Below, piece after piece: positions 32,654-41,571 of a stretch of 64,000 bases of DNA. The DNA is taken from contig DAKD01000016.1 in assembly GCA_002499085.1 (NCBI GenBank), positions 51,932-115,931 of the forward strand. Direction: 5' to 3'. Position numbers and translations under genes: made by a program. Position 1 is the first letter of the stretch. Each line of letters starts with the position of its first letter. The notes under the pieces were generated by a model that saw nothing but the letters and a program-made list of their open reading frames with translations, did no database searches and was not told where the DNA came from. This DNA comes from Methanomassiliicoccales archaeon UBA280. Lineage in GTDB: Archaea; Thermoplasmatota; Thermoplasmata; SG8-5.

Positions 32654-35340
32654 GCCAAAACCGCCTCATTAATCTCGTCAAGTATCTCTTGGAGCTTGCC
32701 CTCGAATACTTCATTGGCCTTATGTTCGCCGCCATATCTGGAGAACGGCGTGGTCTTGAAGTCGTCCTTGTCCAGGATTATTCTGGTTACCAGCGAATCC
32801 TCAATCATATCAAGCCACTTCTCCTGCGCCGATGTGAACGCTTTGCCCTGCCTGAAGGCTTCCACGGCCCGATGCGCCCGTTCCTTCGGGTCCTCAATAT
32901 TAACGCCCTTGGCGGCATGCTTGACCATGGAGATGATGTCTGCAAGCTCCTTGTTGTAGGCCTTCCTCAACCTGGGCTCGGTGAATTTCTCCGGTCTCTG
33001 CTCCAGCTTATATCGAAGCTCGCCCAGCTCCTCAGTGTGAAAGTCCTTCGGCCTCCTGAGCAGAATCTCCAGTGCTTCAATCTGCTCCGGGTTCTCCTTG
33101 ATGAATCTCTCGAACTGTGATATATAATCCTCTGTCTTCAGGAGGGTGCCGTCCTTCGCCTTGAACAATATCTCCGATGAAACAGAATCCACCACATCCA
33201 TGCCCTCCAGGAACACGCGGTTACTGGGGTAGTTCGACATGTGGTCTATGAACTCATGGCTGCGCAGCACCGGCATGATATTGCTCCAGTCATTGTCAAT
33301 CCTGTCCTTCAAACCCCTGGCAAAAGCCGCCAGGTCCTGGGTGCCGATAATCTCTTGGAACCTATCACGGCCATCCTGGGATACAGACTTGTGGGCACGC
33401 AGCAGCCGCCTGGTGAGTATCCTGATATTGTAATCCCTGTCCCTGTTCTCGGCGATGTTCTTCACCACCTCGGCCACACTCATGCTGGGCTTGTCAGGCG
33501 GGTCCGCGACTATGTCCACGGTGCCCTTGAACGCCTCCACACACCCGAACACATCGAAGACCGTGAAATGGTCCTTGGTCGGGTTGAGGTCCTTGCACAG
33601 CCTGGTCCCCCTTCCGATTATCTGCTCGAACAGTATTCTGGAGCCTATGGGCCTGATAAGGATGATGTTCTCCAGGGGCGGGATGTCCACACCAGTTGAA
33701 AGCATGTCCACCGTAACTACCACAGCCGGTTCCGGGCGGTTCCTGAACCTCCGGATATATTCCAGCGGCCTATCGGATTTGCCGGTAATCTTCCTGCAGA
33801 ACCCATGGCCCCGGTTGAACTCCTCGTTGATCATGTCGACAAGCATGTCGGCATGGGAAGTATGCTCCAGGTCGCTGACCGCAAACACGAGCGTTTTCGG
33901 AAACCGGCCAAGCTCCTTCTCCTGGGCCAATGCGTATTTCTTGAACTCCTGCACTATCTTTCTGTTCCGGTCCGGGGCTGTGGCCTCCCTCTCTATCTTG
34001 GCAACATCGATATGGCGCTCGTCTTCCAGCCGGTCATACCACTTCTCGCCGGTCCCGGTGTCAATCATCTTGACCTCCTGGCCGGCTGCGAGGGTCATGC
34101 CTTCCATGGATATTTCAGAGTGAATTCTCACGGCATCATAGTCCACAAGGAAACCGTCGTCCACTGCCTCCTTGTAGGAATACCGGTAAGCCAGCTCCTT
34201 GAAGAAAGAGGTGGTGTGCGCCGCCGGTGTAGCAGTCAGCCCGACCTTGACGCCATCGAAATGCTCCAGAACCTCGCGCCACTTGCTGTCCTCCTTCGAG
34301 GTATAACCGCGATGACACTCGTCGGCAATAATCAAATCGAAGGCATGAATCGGAATATCGAGTGTGTTGCCGTCCTCCTCCTCGTCAATATCTCCTGCGC
34401 CGTAGGCACCCTCAGGAGGGCCGAAGAGGTTGTTCCTCATGCGCTGGATGGTGCAGACATACACGAAGCTGTGGCCAGGGTCCGGGTCCGTGAGGTACTT
34501 CTCGGGCAGAACCTTGGGGTCGAACTTAGTATCCTCGTCCTCGAACTCGCCCCTCTTGAAACGATTGCTGTAGACCTCGTAGATCTCCGCGAATTTTTTT
34601 TGGGGTTCGGCTTCAAAAGCATTGAGGGCCGAGACCGCCTGCGCTGCCAGGGAACGCCGGTCCACCAGGAACAGGACCCGCTTGACCATGCCCGACCACA
34701 TGAGCCGGTAAATCAGGGAAACGGTTGTGAAGGTCTTGCCCGTGCCTGTCGCCATGGCCAGCAGCATCTCGCGCTTGCCGTCGCATATACGCTCCTCCGC
34801 TGCCTTTATGGCCTCTTTCTGGAATGGACGAAGATTGTCATGATGGTTGGGGGTGGAATTGAGCTTGGAGCAGGCAGACCCCGAGTCGAAGGCCAGCATC
34901 TCCCGGAGGGCTTGGGGCGTATGGAACCGGGCAACCTCCCGCCTCAGATTGGAAGGCTTGCGAAGGTCAAGGAACCCATGGCGCACACCGTTGGACGAAT
35001 ACCCGAAAGGAACGCCGAACTCCCCGCCATAAACAGAATCGCCATGATGCCCCCGGGAATAGCGCTCCGCCTGGTCAAGAGCCGCTATCGGGCCCCGGCT
35101 CACCTTCTTTGCTTCAACGAACGCCAGCAACTTGCCGTCATGGAACAGGGCATAATCTGCAGGCCCGTTGTCTGTGGGATACTCTCGGACAGCCGCCGTA
35201 TCGTATGCCGTGGCATCGTCATAGTCAAGGATCTGCTGCCATCCACAATCGAGCAGCAGTTTGTCTATGTAGCGGCGGCGGGTCTCCCATTCGCTTATCC
35301 CCTGGTCAACCTCGGTCATTGCTGTATGGTAATGCTTCAT
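32650..35340 (-). CDS. hsdR: Type I restriction endonuclease subunit
   Basis: An 896-aa translocase-nuclease. The nuclease part near the N-terminus has PADYALFHDGKLLAFVEAKK, giving D...E-x-K. Helicase motifs follow: MATGTGKT (Walker A, about residue 200), DECHRG (about 335), GLTATP, then the second RecA lobe with STGVDIPP and QIIGRGTRL. The C-terminal region matches the EcoEI-type R subunit. The chosen ATG 35340 gives MKHYHTAM; starts at 35361 or 35319 are possible. Intact first gene of the hsdRMS-membrane-protein operon. Confidence 0.94.
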   Translation of the reverse strand: MKHYHTAMTEVDQGISEWETRRRYIDKLLLDCGWQQILDYDDATAYDTAAVREYPTDNGPADYALFHDGKLLAFVEAKKVSRGPIAALDQAERYSRGHHGDSVYGGEFGVPFGYSSNGVRHGFLDLRKPSNLRREVARFHTPQALREMLAFDSGSACSKLNSTPNHHDNLRPFQKEAIKAAEERICDGKREMLLAMATGTGKTFTTVSLIYRLMWSGMVKRVLFLVDRRSLAAQAVSALNAFEAEPQKKFAEIYEVYSNRFKRGEFEDEDTKFDPKVLPEKYLTDPDPGHSFVYVCTIQRMRNNLFGPPEGAYGAGDIDEEEDGNTLDIPIHAFDLIIADECHRGYTSKEDSKWREVLEHFDGVKVGLTATPAAHTTSFFKELAYRYSYKEAVDDGFLVDYDAVRIHSEISMEGMTLAAGQEVKMIDTGTGEKWYDRLEDERHIDVAKIEREATAPDRNRKIVQEFKKYALAQEKELGRFPKTLVFAVSDLEHTSHADMLVDMINEEFNRGHGFCRKITGKSDRPLEYIRRFRNRPEPAVVVTVDMLSTGVDIPPLENIILIRPIGSRILFEQIIGRGTRLCKDLNPTKDHFTVFDVFGCVEAFKGTVDIVADPPDKPSMSVAEVVKNIAENRDRDYNIRILTRRLLRAHKSVSQDGRDRFQEIIGTQDLAAFARGLKDRIDNDWSNIMPVLRSHEFIDHMSNYPSNRVFLEGMDVVDSVSSEILFKAKDGTLLKTEDYISQFERFIKENPEQIEALEILLRRPKDFHTEELGELRYKLEQRPEKFTEPRLRKAYNKELADIISMVKHAAKGVNIEDPKERAHRAVEAFRQGKAFTSAQEKWLDMIEDSLVTRIILDKDDFKTTPFSRYGGEHKANEVFEGKLQEILDEINEAVLA

Positions 35341-35495
35341 GTAAATTAAAGTTGCAGTCAAATAACAATCAACACCCTTCCTCGATTCGTAGTTTAAATC
35401 ATGAGTACATTTGGCTGTTTGTCCACATACTCATTTGTGGTGTTTCCGCCCGAAATCGCGCTTGAGAATTGTGCATGTCGGTTAGTTGATGAATG

Positions 35496-35630
35496 TTATT
35501 GCAACAGAAGTTTATCTGTAATCTGACCTTCAATAACATCAACAACCTTGCCATGAGCGATACCTTCGAAATGAAGGTCGATTTTCACCTCTTCCAGTCC
35601 GACGATTGTTTTACCCCGGTTAATATTCAT
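35496..35630 (-). CDS. Small protein (44 aa)
   Basis: A short frame MNINRGKTIVGLEEVK... ending KLLLQ, starting at 35630 with AAGGAAG 6-12 nt upstream, a good ribosome site. It follows the gene at 35657-36679 by 26 nt on the same strand and precedes hsdR. Beta-strand-rich and basic at the start. No family recognised; the ribosome site and position support coding. Confidence 0.45.
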   Translation of the reverse strand: MNINRGKTIVGLEEVKIDLHFEGIAHGKVVDVIEGQITDKLLLQ

Positions 35631-35656
35631 TATTCTTCCTTTCTTTCGTCAATTAT

Positions 35657-36679
35657 CTATAATTGCTTGGTTTTCTGCATAAAGTAATTTTGAACGTATT
35701 CAGAATTATCTTGATATACTTTTAACTCTGTTCCAGTATCCTCAATTAAAAAAAACGCATTGTCGTCTAATAAGCCGAATTCTAATGCTGTATTTTGAAA
35801 TACCTCTGCCTCGTCGGATAGGACTTGTCCATGCTTTTCGAATGCTTTGCGCATAGCATCATTCACAGGTCCATTAGAGAGATTCCTCCTTTCCTTTATA
35901 TTCAAACTGAACAAATGCAATTTTCTTGTTTCCATACGTTTAATCGCTTCATCGATGGCTTGGATTATTGGCAACATAGCATCCGTTGTGTTTTCCCTCA
36001 ATTGAAATCCTTTGTTGAGTTGGTTAAAAATTAATGTGTCTTTATGCTGGTTGGCTGTAAATAGGTATTCTACCTTCTGGTCAGAAAACTCAGATTCCTT
36101 CAACTCGTTCCGAAGCAGTTTATTGCCTTCCTCTATAATTCGGAGAGCCAACTGAACTCGAGCATTTTCTTCGAGAAGTTTCCGATTATGGACATTGTGA
36201 AATAATAGAGAAGTTCCAACCCCCCTAACGAAATCACAAGACTTCATAGTGTTGCGTACATCTCTCTTCATTTTGTCAAGATGTTTTTGATATTTCTCCC
36301 CCTGCAAAAAATCTGTATTTACGAAATATACTCGATCCATGTTGATGCTATATTTTTTTCCTTTTTTATTCAATACTTGGCAGGCTACAAGATTTGGTAA
36401 ATCTCTATATATTCTCTCCCTATATCGAAGTGTAGGTTCTATGTCTGGTTTGATTGCTTCCCCTTTCTCATCATACCATACGATTTTCTCTTTGGCAGAT
36501 TTTACTAAATCCCTCTCCATGTCAAAACACGACTTTGGTCCGTGTTTTCGTAAATAATCATAGATTGCCCAGAAATCTTCTCTTCCCCCCTGTTTCTTCC
36601 TCATGTACCATTCGTAGAACTTAGTATTAGGTCGGGGCTCCCGTTCTGCGATTAAAAAATTAGGTAACTGGGTAGACAT
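35657..36679 (-). CDS. Uncharacterised protein with winged-helix-like N-terminus
   Basis: A 340-aa, charged, mostly helical cytosolic protein. Residues about 30-110 look like a winged helix (DFWAIYDYLRKHGPKSCFDM, then a strand pair YRDLPNLVACQVLNKKGKKY). The rest is coiled-coil-like, with no catalytic motif I can name. It is transcribed toward the R-M operon and divergent from the AbrB gene, so it may regulate the operon or be separate cargo. Confidence 0.5.
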   Translation of the reverse strand: MSTQLPNFLIAEREPRPNTKFYEWYMRKKQGGREDFWAIYDYLRKHGPKSCFDMERDLVKSAKEKIVWYDEKGEAIKPDIEPTLRYRERIYRDLPNLVACQVLNKKGKKYSINMDRVYFVNTDFLQGEKYQKHLDKMKRDVRNTMKSCDFVRGVGTSLLFHNVHNRKLLEENARVQLALRIIEEGNKLLRNELKESEFSDQKVEYLFTANQHKDTLIFNQLNKGFQLRENTTDAMLPIIQAIDEAIKRMETRKLHLFSLNIKERRNLSNGPVNDAMRKAFEKHGQVLSDEAEVFQNTALEFGLLDDNAFFLIEDTGTELKVYQDNSEYVQNYFMQKTKQL

Positions 36680-36807
36680 TTGAAATCACTTTTTTCAGTG
36701 GGATGTCATGTCAGTACTTCTTAATAAAGATATTCGTAGTTATAGGGTTTGAAAAGGAATTGGAACAAAACAATCTGTGTCCAGTACCTTCAATGGAGAT
36801 GACCTAC

Positions 36808-36951
36808 ATGATATTAAAAGTAACGCAGACCGGGAATTGCCCCGCGGTAATCATACCAAAGCAAGTGTGCCAGAACTTAGGGATCGAAGTTGGCGACCAT
36901 GTCGTTGTCCATATCGTTGGAAAAATAGATGAATCCCGGACGGTAGCCTGA
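36808..36951 (+). CDS. AbrB/SpoVT-type DNA-binding protein
   Basis: A 47-aa swapped-hairpin beta-barrel protein: ILKVTQTGNCPAVIIPKQVC, then LGIEVGDHVVVHIV. These are usually dimeric regulators or antitoxins. ATG 36808 gives the family's N-terminus, while earlier Met codons (36703, 36793, 36799) add an unrelated lead. The stop overlaps the next start (TGATG), so the winged-helix gene is coupled. It could be an antitoxin, though the partner does not look like a known toxin. Confidence 0.65.
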   Translation: MILKVTQTGNCPAVIIPKQVCQNLGIEVGDHVVVHIVGKIDESRTVA

Positions 36952-37688
36952 TGCAAAAAACCGAAGCATCAGACATCGTTCCTTGCCAAACGACCCTTTT
37001 CAATAACTCGGTACTTGAACGTGTGAAAGCCTTCATGAAAAACAATGCGAATACAGAATATAACTCTTGGACGCTTGACAAGAAGCTTTGCATCAAGGAT
37101 AGCACGGCCCGTTCTTGTCTTTCTAAACTCTCTTCCAGTGGGCATGTCGTGAGGACTCGAAAGGGATTCTATCGGGCTGCAATCGAATTCGACAACATAC
37201 CTGCCTGGCTCCGGGACAATCTTTACATATCTGGCATAAAAATTCAAGCAAATTTTCCGGAATTACACGACAACGGAATAAACGGTCTTAAACATCACCC
37301 CAAAACCACTCAGAAAGATGGCCAAATATACAACATTCAGTTTGAATCTGGGAATGCGACAATATTCGTGCACTGGAATGCAGATGTCGATATACATTAC
37401 CAGCGCCCGAACCACCCACTCAGCTACTTGGATTATGCAAAATTTATCGCATTTCTTCATGGCATTTTCCCGAGCTTCAACAAGATGAATCCTTTCCTGG
37501 TCAGTATTGAACTGGGGGCTGCTGTGAAACTTCTGCCACGAGATGAGGAACGTGCTGCCAATCTCGAAGCCATTGATAGGGTCTGGAATCGCGCTATGCT
37601 CTGCCGAGACCGTCGAGCCAAGGAGCAAGGCGATGTGTGTGTTCAGATTCGGGAATTGCAAACTTATTTGGAAGTAGTAAAGAACTGA
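36951..37688 (+). CDS. Winged-helix protein of the element's regulatory operon
   Basis: A 245-aa protein. Residues about 20-75 form a winged helix (WTLDKKLCIKDSTARSCLSK with HVVRTRKGFYRA). A following domain with IYNIQFESGNATIFVHWNAD and SYLDYAKFIAFLHGIF resembles in layout the corresponding part of the next gene, so the two may be distant paralogues. Coupled to the AbrB gene by a 1-nt overlap and 18 nt before the next gene. Possibly a replication or copy-control regulator; no known family. Confidence 0.55.
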   Translation: MQKTEASDIVPCQTTLFNNSVLERVKAFMKNNANTEYNSWTLDKKLCIKDSTARSCLSKLSSSGHVVRTRKGFYRAAIEFDNIPAWLRDNLYISGIKIQANFPELHDNGINGLKHHPKTTQKDGQIYNIQFESGNATIFVHWNADVDIHYQRPNHPLSYLDYAKFIAFLHGIFPSFNKMNPFLVSIELGAAVKLLPRDEERAANLEAIDRVWNRAMLCRDRRAKEQGDVCVQIRELQTYLEVVKN

Positions 37689-37706
37689 ATAAATGAAGGT
37701 AGAACC

Positions 37707-38903
37707 ATGAACAACATCCGGCAGAACCCCAGGAAAGCAGGCGAGTCGTCGCTCCCCAGTACCCACCTTTCCGAGCCCGGAAAAGGACACGATGATGATG
37801 CGCTTGCCTGCCCCGAGAACGTTCTGCTGGACGTCACCCCGAATGTCTTGGAAAATATTGCAAAACCTTGCAGTAAGATTACCGAAGTTGAAAAATGTAA
37901 AAGCGCCCTTAGAGAACGATACCCTGATACCGTAACAGCCGAGCAATTGTCCCGAGCTACAGGGGTGAGCAAGAGCAACATTTATTCCTATGCAACGAGA
38001 TGCCCCGAAATTAAAAAATTAGGCAATGGCCTATATCAATGGCAGGACCCAAACCAGATTAAAAACGACCTTTATGACAGCCCTACACCCTATCACAACA
38101 TTCATTTTGTTAGAAAAGGGGGTAGCCCCCCCAATCTAACAGGCCTGCAACCGGGGGAGAACGTCATCTTGAATCATTACGGGCGCAAGATATGGTTTCT
38201 CGTACATCCTGACACTATTGAATTGAGAATCGGCTGTACAGATAATCCCTATCCCGACATCGAGTTGGTATGCCTTTTCGAGTTGTTCAAAGTTCAATAT
38301 GGTTTGAACCTCTTTGATGGGGCCTGGGAAGGTACTTTGGAAGCGGGGGGCGATTCGGATAAGCTTCGGTTGGACGGGCTGACCTGCGCAACACTCACCC
38401 CCATCCTGGAGAGTTGGAGAGTCAAGGCTTACAATCATGCCGGAAGGGCGAGGCTGGAGATTACCAATATCAAGACCGGAAACATCGTCGATTTAATTCT
38501 GGAAAAATCAAGGTTGATGTTTGAACGAAAAATGGCGCAGTTGATGAAGGAACAGAATAGGATCCTAAAGATATTACAGACTCGGTTAGATGAACATTTA
38601 CTTCTTTCGCATTCTCAGGAAAAAGATGAGTCAGAGCCCGTCAAGGAACCTAAACCTAAAGTCGAGTCAAAAACAAAGCCGGAGGTTGGGAAGGTAGAAC
38701 CAGGTTCCAAAGAAGACCTATGCCCACAATGTTCGATGCAGATAGAAAGGGGCGCATCTGGTGAAATTCAATGCAATTGTGGCTATCAATTCTTGCCCCA
38801 GTATCAGGGTGAGGTTGCATTTCAACGTGCAGAACCCTCAGGAAACGAATGTAAATCACAAGACCAGCATCTTGGAATCAAAGAGGGGGAATCCGATCAA
38901 TGA
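37707..38903 (+). CDS. Winged-helix protein with coiled coil and C-terminal zinc ribbon
   Basis: A 398-aa protein. A disordered start is followed by a winged helix (about 72-110: TVTAEQLSRATGVSKSNIYS). Then come a middle domain (KIWFLVHPDTIELRIGCTD) similar in layout to the preceding protein, a coiled coil (about 265-300: KSRLMFERKMAQLMKEQNR), a Lys/Glu/Pro linker, and a zinc ribbon CPQC...CNCGYQF. Third gene of the AbrB operon. The combination suggests a DNA-binding regulator or initiator of the element; I know no family. Confidence 0.55.
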   Translation: MNNIRQNPRKAGESSLPSTHLSEPGKGHDDDALACPENVLLDVTPNVLENIAKPCSKITEVEKCKSALRERYPDTVTAEQLSRATGVSKSNIYSYATRCPEIKKLGNGLYQWQDPNQIKNDLYDSPTPYHNIHFVRKGGSPPNLTGLQPGENVILNHYGRKIWFLVHPDTIELRIGCTDNPYPDIELVCLFELFKVQYGLNLFDGAWEGTLEAGGDSDKLRLDGLTCATLTPILESWRVKAYNHAGRARLEITNIKTGNIVDLILEKSRLMFERKMAQLMKEQNRILKILQTRLDEHLLLSHSQEKDESEPVKEPKPKVESKTKPEVGKVEPGSKEDLCPQCSMQIERGASGEIQCNCGYQFLPQYQGEVAFQRAEPSGNECKSQDQHLGIKEGESDQ

Positions 38904-39049
38904 CCGTCCTTGGAAATCTGGACAGGAAAGGAACCGGTTTGGCACAATTCCACCAATCCCCACTGGCCAGCAGGCCAGGAAATGCCAGGCCGCTTCCCCT
39001 GAATTCGGCTTTCCCAGACACAACCCGGGGGTGCTTGCTAACTGAGTAG
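38900..39049 (+). CDS. Possible 49-aa protein
   Basis: The ATG at 38900 overlaps the previous stop (ATGA), giving MTVLGNLDRKGTGLAQ... ending LLTE. Translational coupling is its only support; no motif or family. It could be a chance frame in the gap before the integrase. Confidence 0.25.
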   Translation: MTVLGNLDRKGTGLAQFHQSPLASRPGNARPLPLNSAFPDTTRGCLLTE

Positions 39050-39155
39050 CAACGCCCCCACCCACGCACCACGGCGAGTCGCCACGCTCTACACCAGCGA
39101 GCATGCAGGGCACGGACACAACGTCAAGGATCGGAACAGCCCCGATGGATGCTGC

Positions 39156-40328
39156 ATGTACGGCCATGTCCTAAATACATCCTTTGATAATACCCCCCCG
39201 AGGCATGATAATGCCGAGGATGAACAGGATATTCTCCCTGAAATGGCTCCTTCGGGGAAAGCAACTGGACATCAAAAACACGAGCGCAAACGCAAGTACA
39301 AGCCACGAACCAGGGGTGCAAGGAGCTTGGGCCGATACCCATTCCACGCATACCTGAAACAATACATCCAGGACTGCAAGCACAGAAAGGCGGAGAATAC
39401 GCTGTGGCAAGAGGAACGCACGCTGAGGCGCATACACGACCACTTCGCAGAACTGAAGGCACAAGGCAGGGTCTCCTCCTCAAACCCAAAGAAAATGACA
39501 GAGAAGGACGTCAAGGAGTTCCTGTACTACATACAGCAGCTCAACCTTCACATCAACACACAGGCCAAGTACAGCCAGTACCTCCAAAGTTTCCTGACCT
39601 TCTGCGAGAATCCCTGCATGAGCAGGCTCAAACTGAGGAAGGAACTGCCGAGAGCGAGACACGACCAGGAGATACGGGTGCTCAGCGAGGAGGAGATAGA
39701 GAGGCTCCTCAACATTGCGGACCAGCTGCCGGGATGGAAAGGGACGGTGATGTCGTTCGCTGTCCGTTTCTACTTCTACACAGGGCTGAGGGCAGGAGAG
39801 CTGCGTACAGCCCATCTCGTGGACATAGACACGTTCAAGTGGACTTTCTATGTCCGGCACCCGAAGGGCGAGAAGACATGGGGCAGCAAGGCGACTATAC
39901 CAATCATACCGCATCTGAGGCCCTATGTCGTGGAATACCTGGAGAAGCGTGAGAAACGCCTGCAAGAGCGGGGCATCGAGAAGTGCGATGCGCTGCTGCC
40001 CAACCTGAACCTGAAGAAGGACAGGGGGCAGTTCTATATCGCACAGACGTTCCTCAAAATGAGGTACGAACTGATCGAGGCCTCGGGCGTGAACTTCGAC
40101 TTCAGGGTGCTGAGGCGCTGCTGCGGTCAATTCCTACGCGACCGAGACGTGCCCATCGACGCAGTGTCGAAAATCCTTCGCCACCAAACAACACGAACCA
40201 CCGAACTCTACTACGCTCGAATACGTGACACGAAAGCCTACGCAGAGATAGAGGACGCATGGAGCCGGCGACCTTTAGCAAGCCGAGGTGCAGAAAAGCC
40301 GTTGATAGAAATAGTGCCAGGCAAGTGA
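39156..40328 (+). CDS. Tyrosine recombinase (integrase) of the element
   Basis: A 390-aa integrase. Residues about 60-170 form the SAM-like core-binding domain (NTLWQEERTLRRIHDHFAEL). The catalytic domain has the first Arg in YTGLRAGEL, Lys in HPKGEK, then FDFRVLRRCCGQFL, where the usual box II His is replaced by Arg while the following Arg is kept, then LRHQTTRTTE (second His) and the nucleophile Tyr in LYYARIRD. The Lys/Arg-rich first 60 residues may bind arm sites. The stop at 40328 is 7 nt before attR. It presumably recombines the 16-bp core in tRNA-Ala. The start could be elsewhere, as the frame is open upstream. Confidence 0.92.
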   Translation: MYGHVLNTSFDNTPPRHDNAEDEQDILPEMAPSGKATGHQKHERKRKYKPRTRGARSLGRYPFHAYLKQYIQDCKHRKAENTLWQEERTLRRIHDHFAELKAQGRVSSSNPKKMTEKDVKEFLYYIQQLNLHINTQAKYSQYLQSFLTFCENPCMSRLKLRKELPRARHDQEIRVLSEEEIERLLNIADQLPGWKGTVMSFAVRFYFYTGLRAGELRTAHLVDIDTFKWTFYVRHPKGEKTWGSKATIPIIPHLRPYVVEYLEKREKRLQERGIEKCDALLPNLNLKKDRGQFYIAQTFLKMRYELIEASGVNFDFRVLRRCCGQFLRDRDVPIDAVSKILRHQTTRTTELYYARIRDTKAYAEIEDAWSRRPLASRGAEKPLIEIVPGK

Positions 40329-40335
40329 AAATATT

Positions 40336-40351
40336 TCCCGTTGGGTCCATT
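40336..40351 (+). other. attR: duplicated 3' exon of tRNA-Ala
   Basis: An exact copy of 14556-14571 (TCCCGTTGGGTCCATT). Sequence to its left does not continue into the T-loop intron or the rest of the tRNA, so the shared core is limited to the third exon plus 2 nt. Confidence 0.9.
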
Positions 40352-40663
40352 TTTCTTTCTATTATTGTTTTAAAAGCAATGAAAAATGGTAAGCCTAATC
40401 GCCCAACATTGAATCCTCGATTAGGCGCTACCAACAAACTAGCGACATTGACAAACAATCGCAGAGTCTGTTTGTTGTATTTCCTTGACTCGATTCTTTC
40501 ACCTTTTTAGCATCAGCTAGAAAAAATTTTTTGGCAGGTCGAATCTCGCCAATAATCCAGGTTTCGACCGTGCCGACGAACTAGCGATTCTCAGCAATCA
40601 ATAGCGAACAGCACCCTATTCGATGGACAGTTAGAATAGTTATGAAAACATTGGAGGTGGTGC
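40352..40663. other. Gap beyond attR with hairpins
   Basis: GCCTAATCG (40393-40401) and CGATTAGGC (40418-40426) are a perfect 9-bp hairpin. GCCGACGAACT at about 40577 recurs near 42789, on the far side of the transposase/AbiE block. No gene seen. The matched sequences suggest 40.4-42.8 kb is itself an inserted block. Confidence 0.5.
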
Positions 40664-40846
40664 ATGACCAAGAATCGAGTGGTTTATACGAAGGGGTTCA
40701 AACTGGCGATTTTGTCACAAATTGAATCCGAACTCCCACTTGCCCAGGTAGCCCGCGAGAATGGCCTCCACCCGGCCTTGGTAAGCCGGTGGAAGAAGTA
40801 TAGAAGAACGGTTCTCGCCTTCCAGGAATGGGGGGATATCGACTAA
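40664..40846 (+). pseudogene. IS3-type OrfA transposase fragment
   Basis: The first 60 residues of a helix-turn-helix transposase subunit: VVYTKGFKLAILSQIESE, then LAQVARENGLHPALVSRWKK, matching the N-terminus of IS3-family OrfA. The normal protein is 90-100 aa with a leucine zipper, followed by OrfB; here it stops at 40846 by the edge of the next gene. GGAGGTG before the ATG is intact. It is an insertion-sequence remnant, or possibly a domesticated small HTH protein. Confidence 0.65.
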
Positions 40847-41571
40847 TAAATTATACGCCTCAATCCCTCAACCATGTTTCTTGCACTTTCCGACGAGATG
40901 CCGTATTTATCAGCTCCGTCCCTGGACTCAGCAACTCGGTCCAACACCGGCTTTATGAATTCATGCTCCGAGAAGAACCGGCCGAGCTGGCCTATGTTCA
41001 GGTCCGTTCCGCCCCTGGCCGGATCAATGAGGGCCAGTATATCCGAGTAATCCTTGATTATCTTCGCCCATTCATGGGTCTGATTCATGCTGGCTCCATG
41101 GTCATATCTCCAGCGTCTGTCCCAGGCGGCCTTCGTCTTCATCATCAGGAGCACAGAGCGGCTCGGGACAGGTATTTCTTGGCCTGCTATCCGTTTCACC
41201 TGGACGTTGCCCGTGATTATTCCCAGGTCGAAAGAGCCGTGGGAGCCCTCGAAAACGTCAGAGCCTCGGGATGCAAAGTCTATCGATACCTTTCCGGCCG
41301 GCGTATCCTTGAACACGGATGCCGAAGCTGATAGCCCGTCCTGGTCTGGGTGGAACCCGTGATTGTCCAGAAGGTGCTTCCTCAGGCTCGCCTTCGTCCT
41401 GTTGTTCGTCACTAGGTCGATGTCCACAGAACCCCAATAGGGATTGTAAGCATATACGGCCCAACCGCCCACGAGAACGGTCGAGGACTCTGTGAGTTCA
41501 TCCTCACGTCCGCGCACCCATTCGAAAATGGTCTGGAGCACTCTCAAGGATTCAACGGCGATGGGTTCCAT
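40843..41571 (-). CDS. Nucleotidyltransferase, AbiEii-like
   Basis: A 242-aa protein. The nucleotidyltransferase core shows VLVGGWAVYAYNPY then GSVDIDLV, the G-G...D-x-D pattern of the polymerase-beta superfamily, followed by a Lys-rich helical part with RSVLLMMKTKAAWDRRW. It resembles AbiEii-type toxins of type IV systems, which modify tRNA or block growth. Its ATG lies 20 nt inside the upstream regulator gene, as in AbiEi/AbiEii pairs. Toxin function is inferred. Confidence 0.7.
   Translation of the reverse strand: MEPIAVESLRVLQTIFEWVRGREDELTESSTVLVGGWAVYAYNPYWGSVDIDLVTNNRTKASLRKHLLDNHGFHPDQDGLSASASVFKDTPAGKVSIDFASRGSDVFEGSHGSFDLGIITGNVQVKRIAGQEIPVPSRSVLLMMKTKAAWDRRWRYDHGASMNQTHEWAKIIKDYSDILALIDPARGGTDLNIGQLGRFFSEHEFIKPVLDRVAESRDGADKYGISSESARNMVEGLRRIIY

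Larger units (their letters stand above)
14556..40351 (+). mobile_element. 25.8-kb integrative element at tRNA-Ala with terminase and defence cargo
   Basis: The borders are the exact 16-bp repeat at 14556-14571 and 40336-40351. The tyrosine recombinase gene ends 7 nt before the right copy. Base composition is strongly AT-rich in blocks (14.7-16.9, 18.8-21.5 and 25-28.2 kb), unlike the GC-rich host flanks, while the terminase, restriction and integrase parts are closer to the host. Contents in order: membrane protein, AlbA_2 protein, HTH and terminase large subunit, AlbA_2 protein, zinc-ribbon membrane proteins, FN3 protein, HEPN proteins, PD-(D/E)XK protein, type I R-M operon, AbrB and winged-helix regulators, integrase. 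No capsid, portal, protease, tail or conjugation gene was recognised. It is either a provirus remnant or a satellite-like element that borrows a helper's particles; the choice is inference. Confidence 0.88.

Noticed and set aside
33805..35349. A 514-codon open frame on the plus strand
   Set aside because: It is antisense to hsdR, whose motifs are unambiguous.
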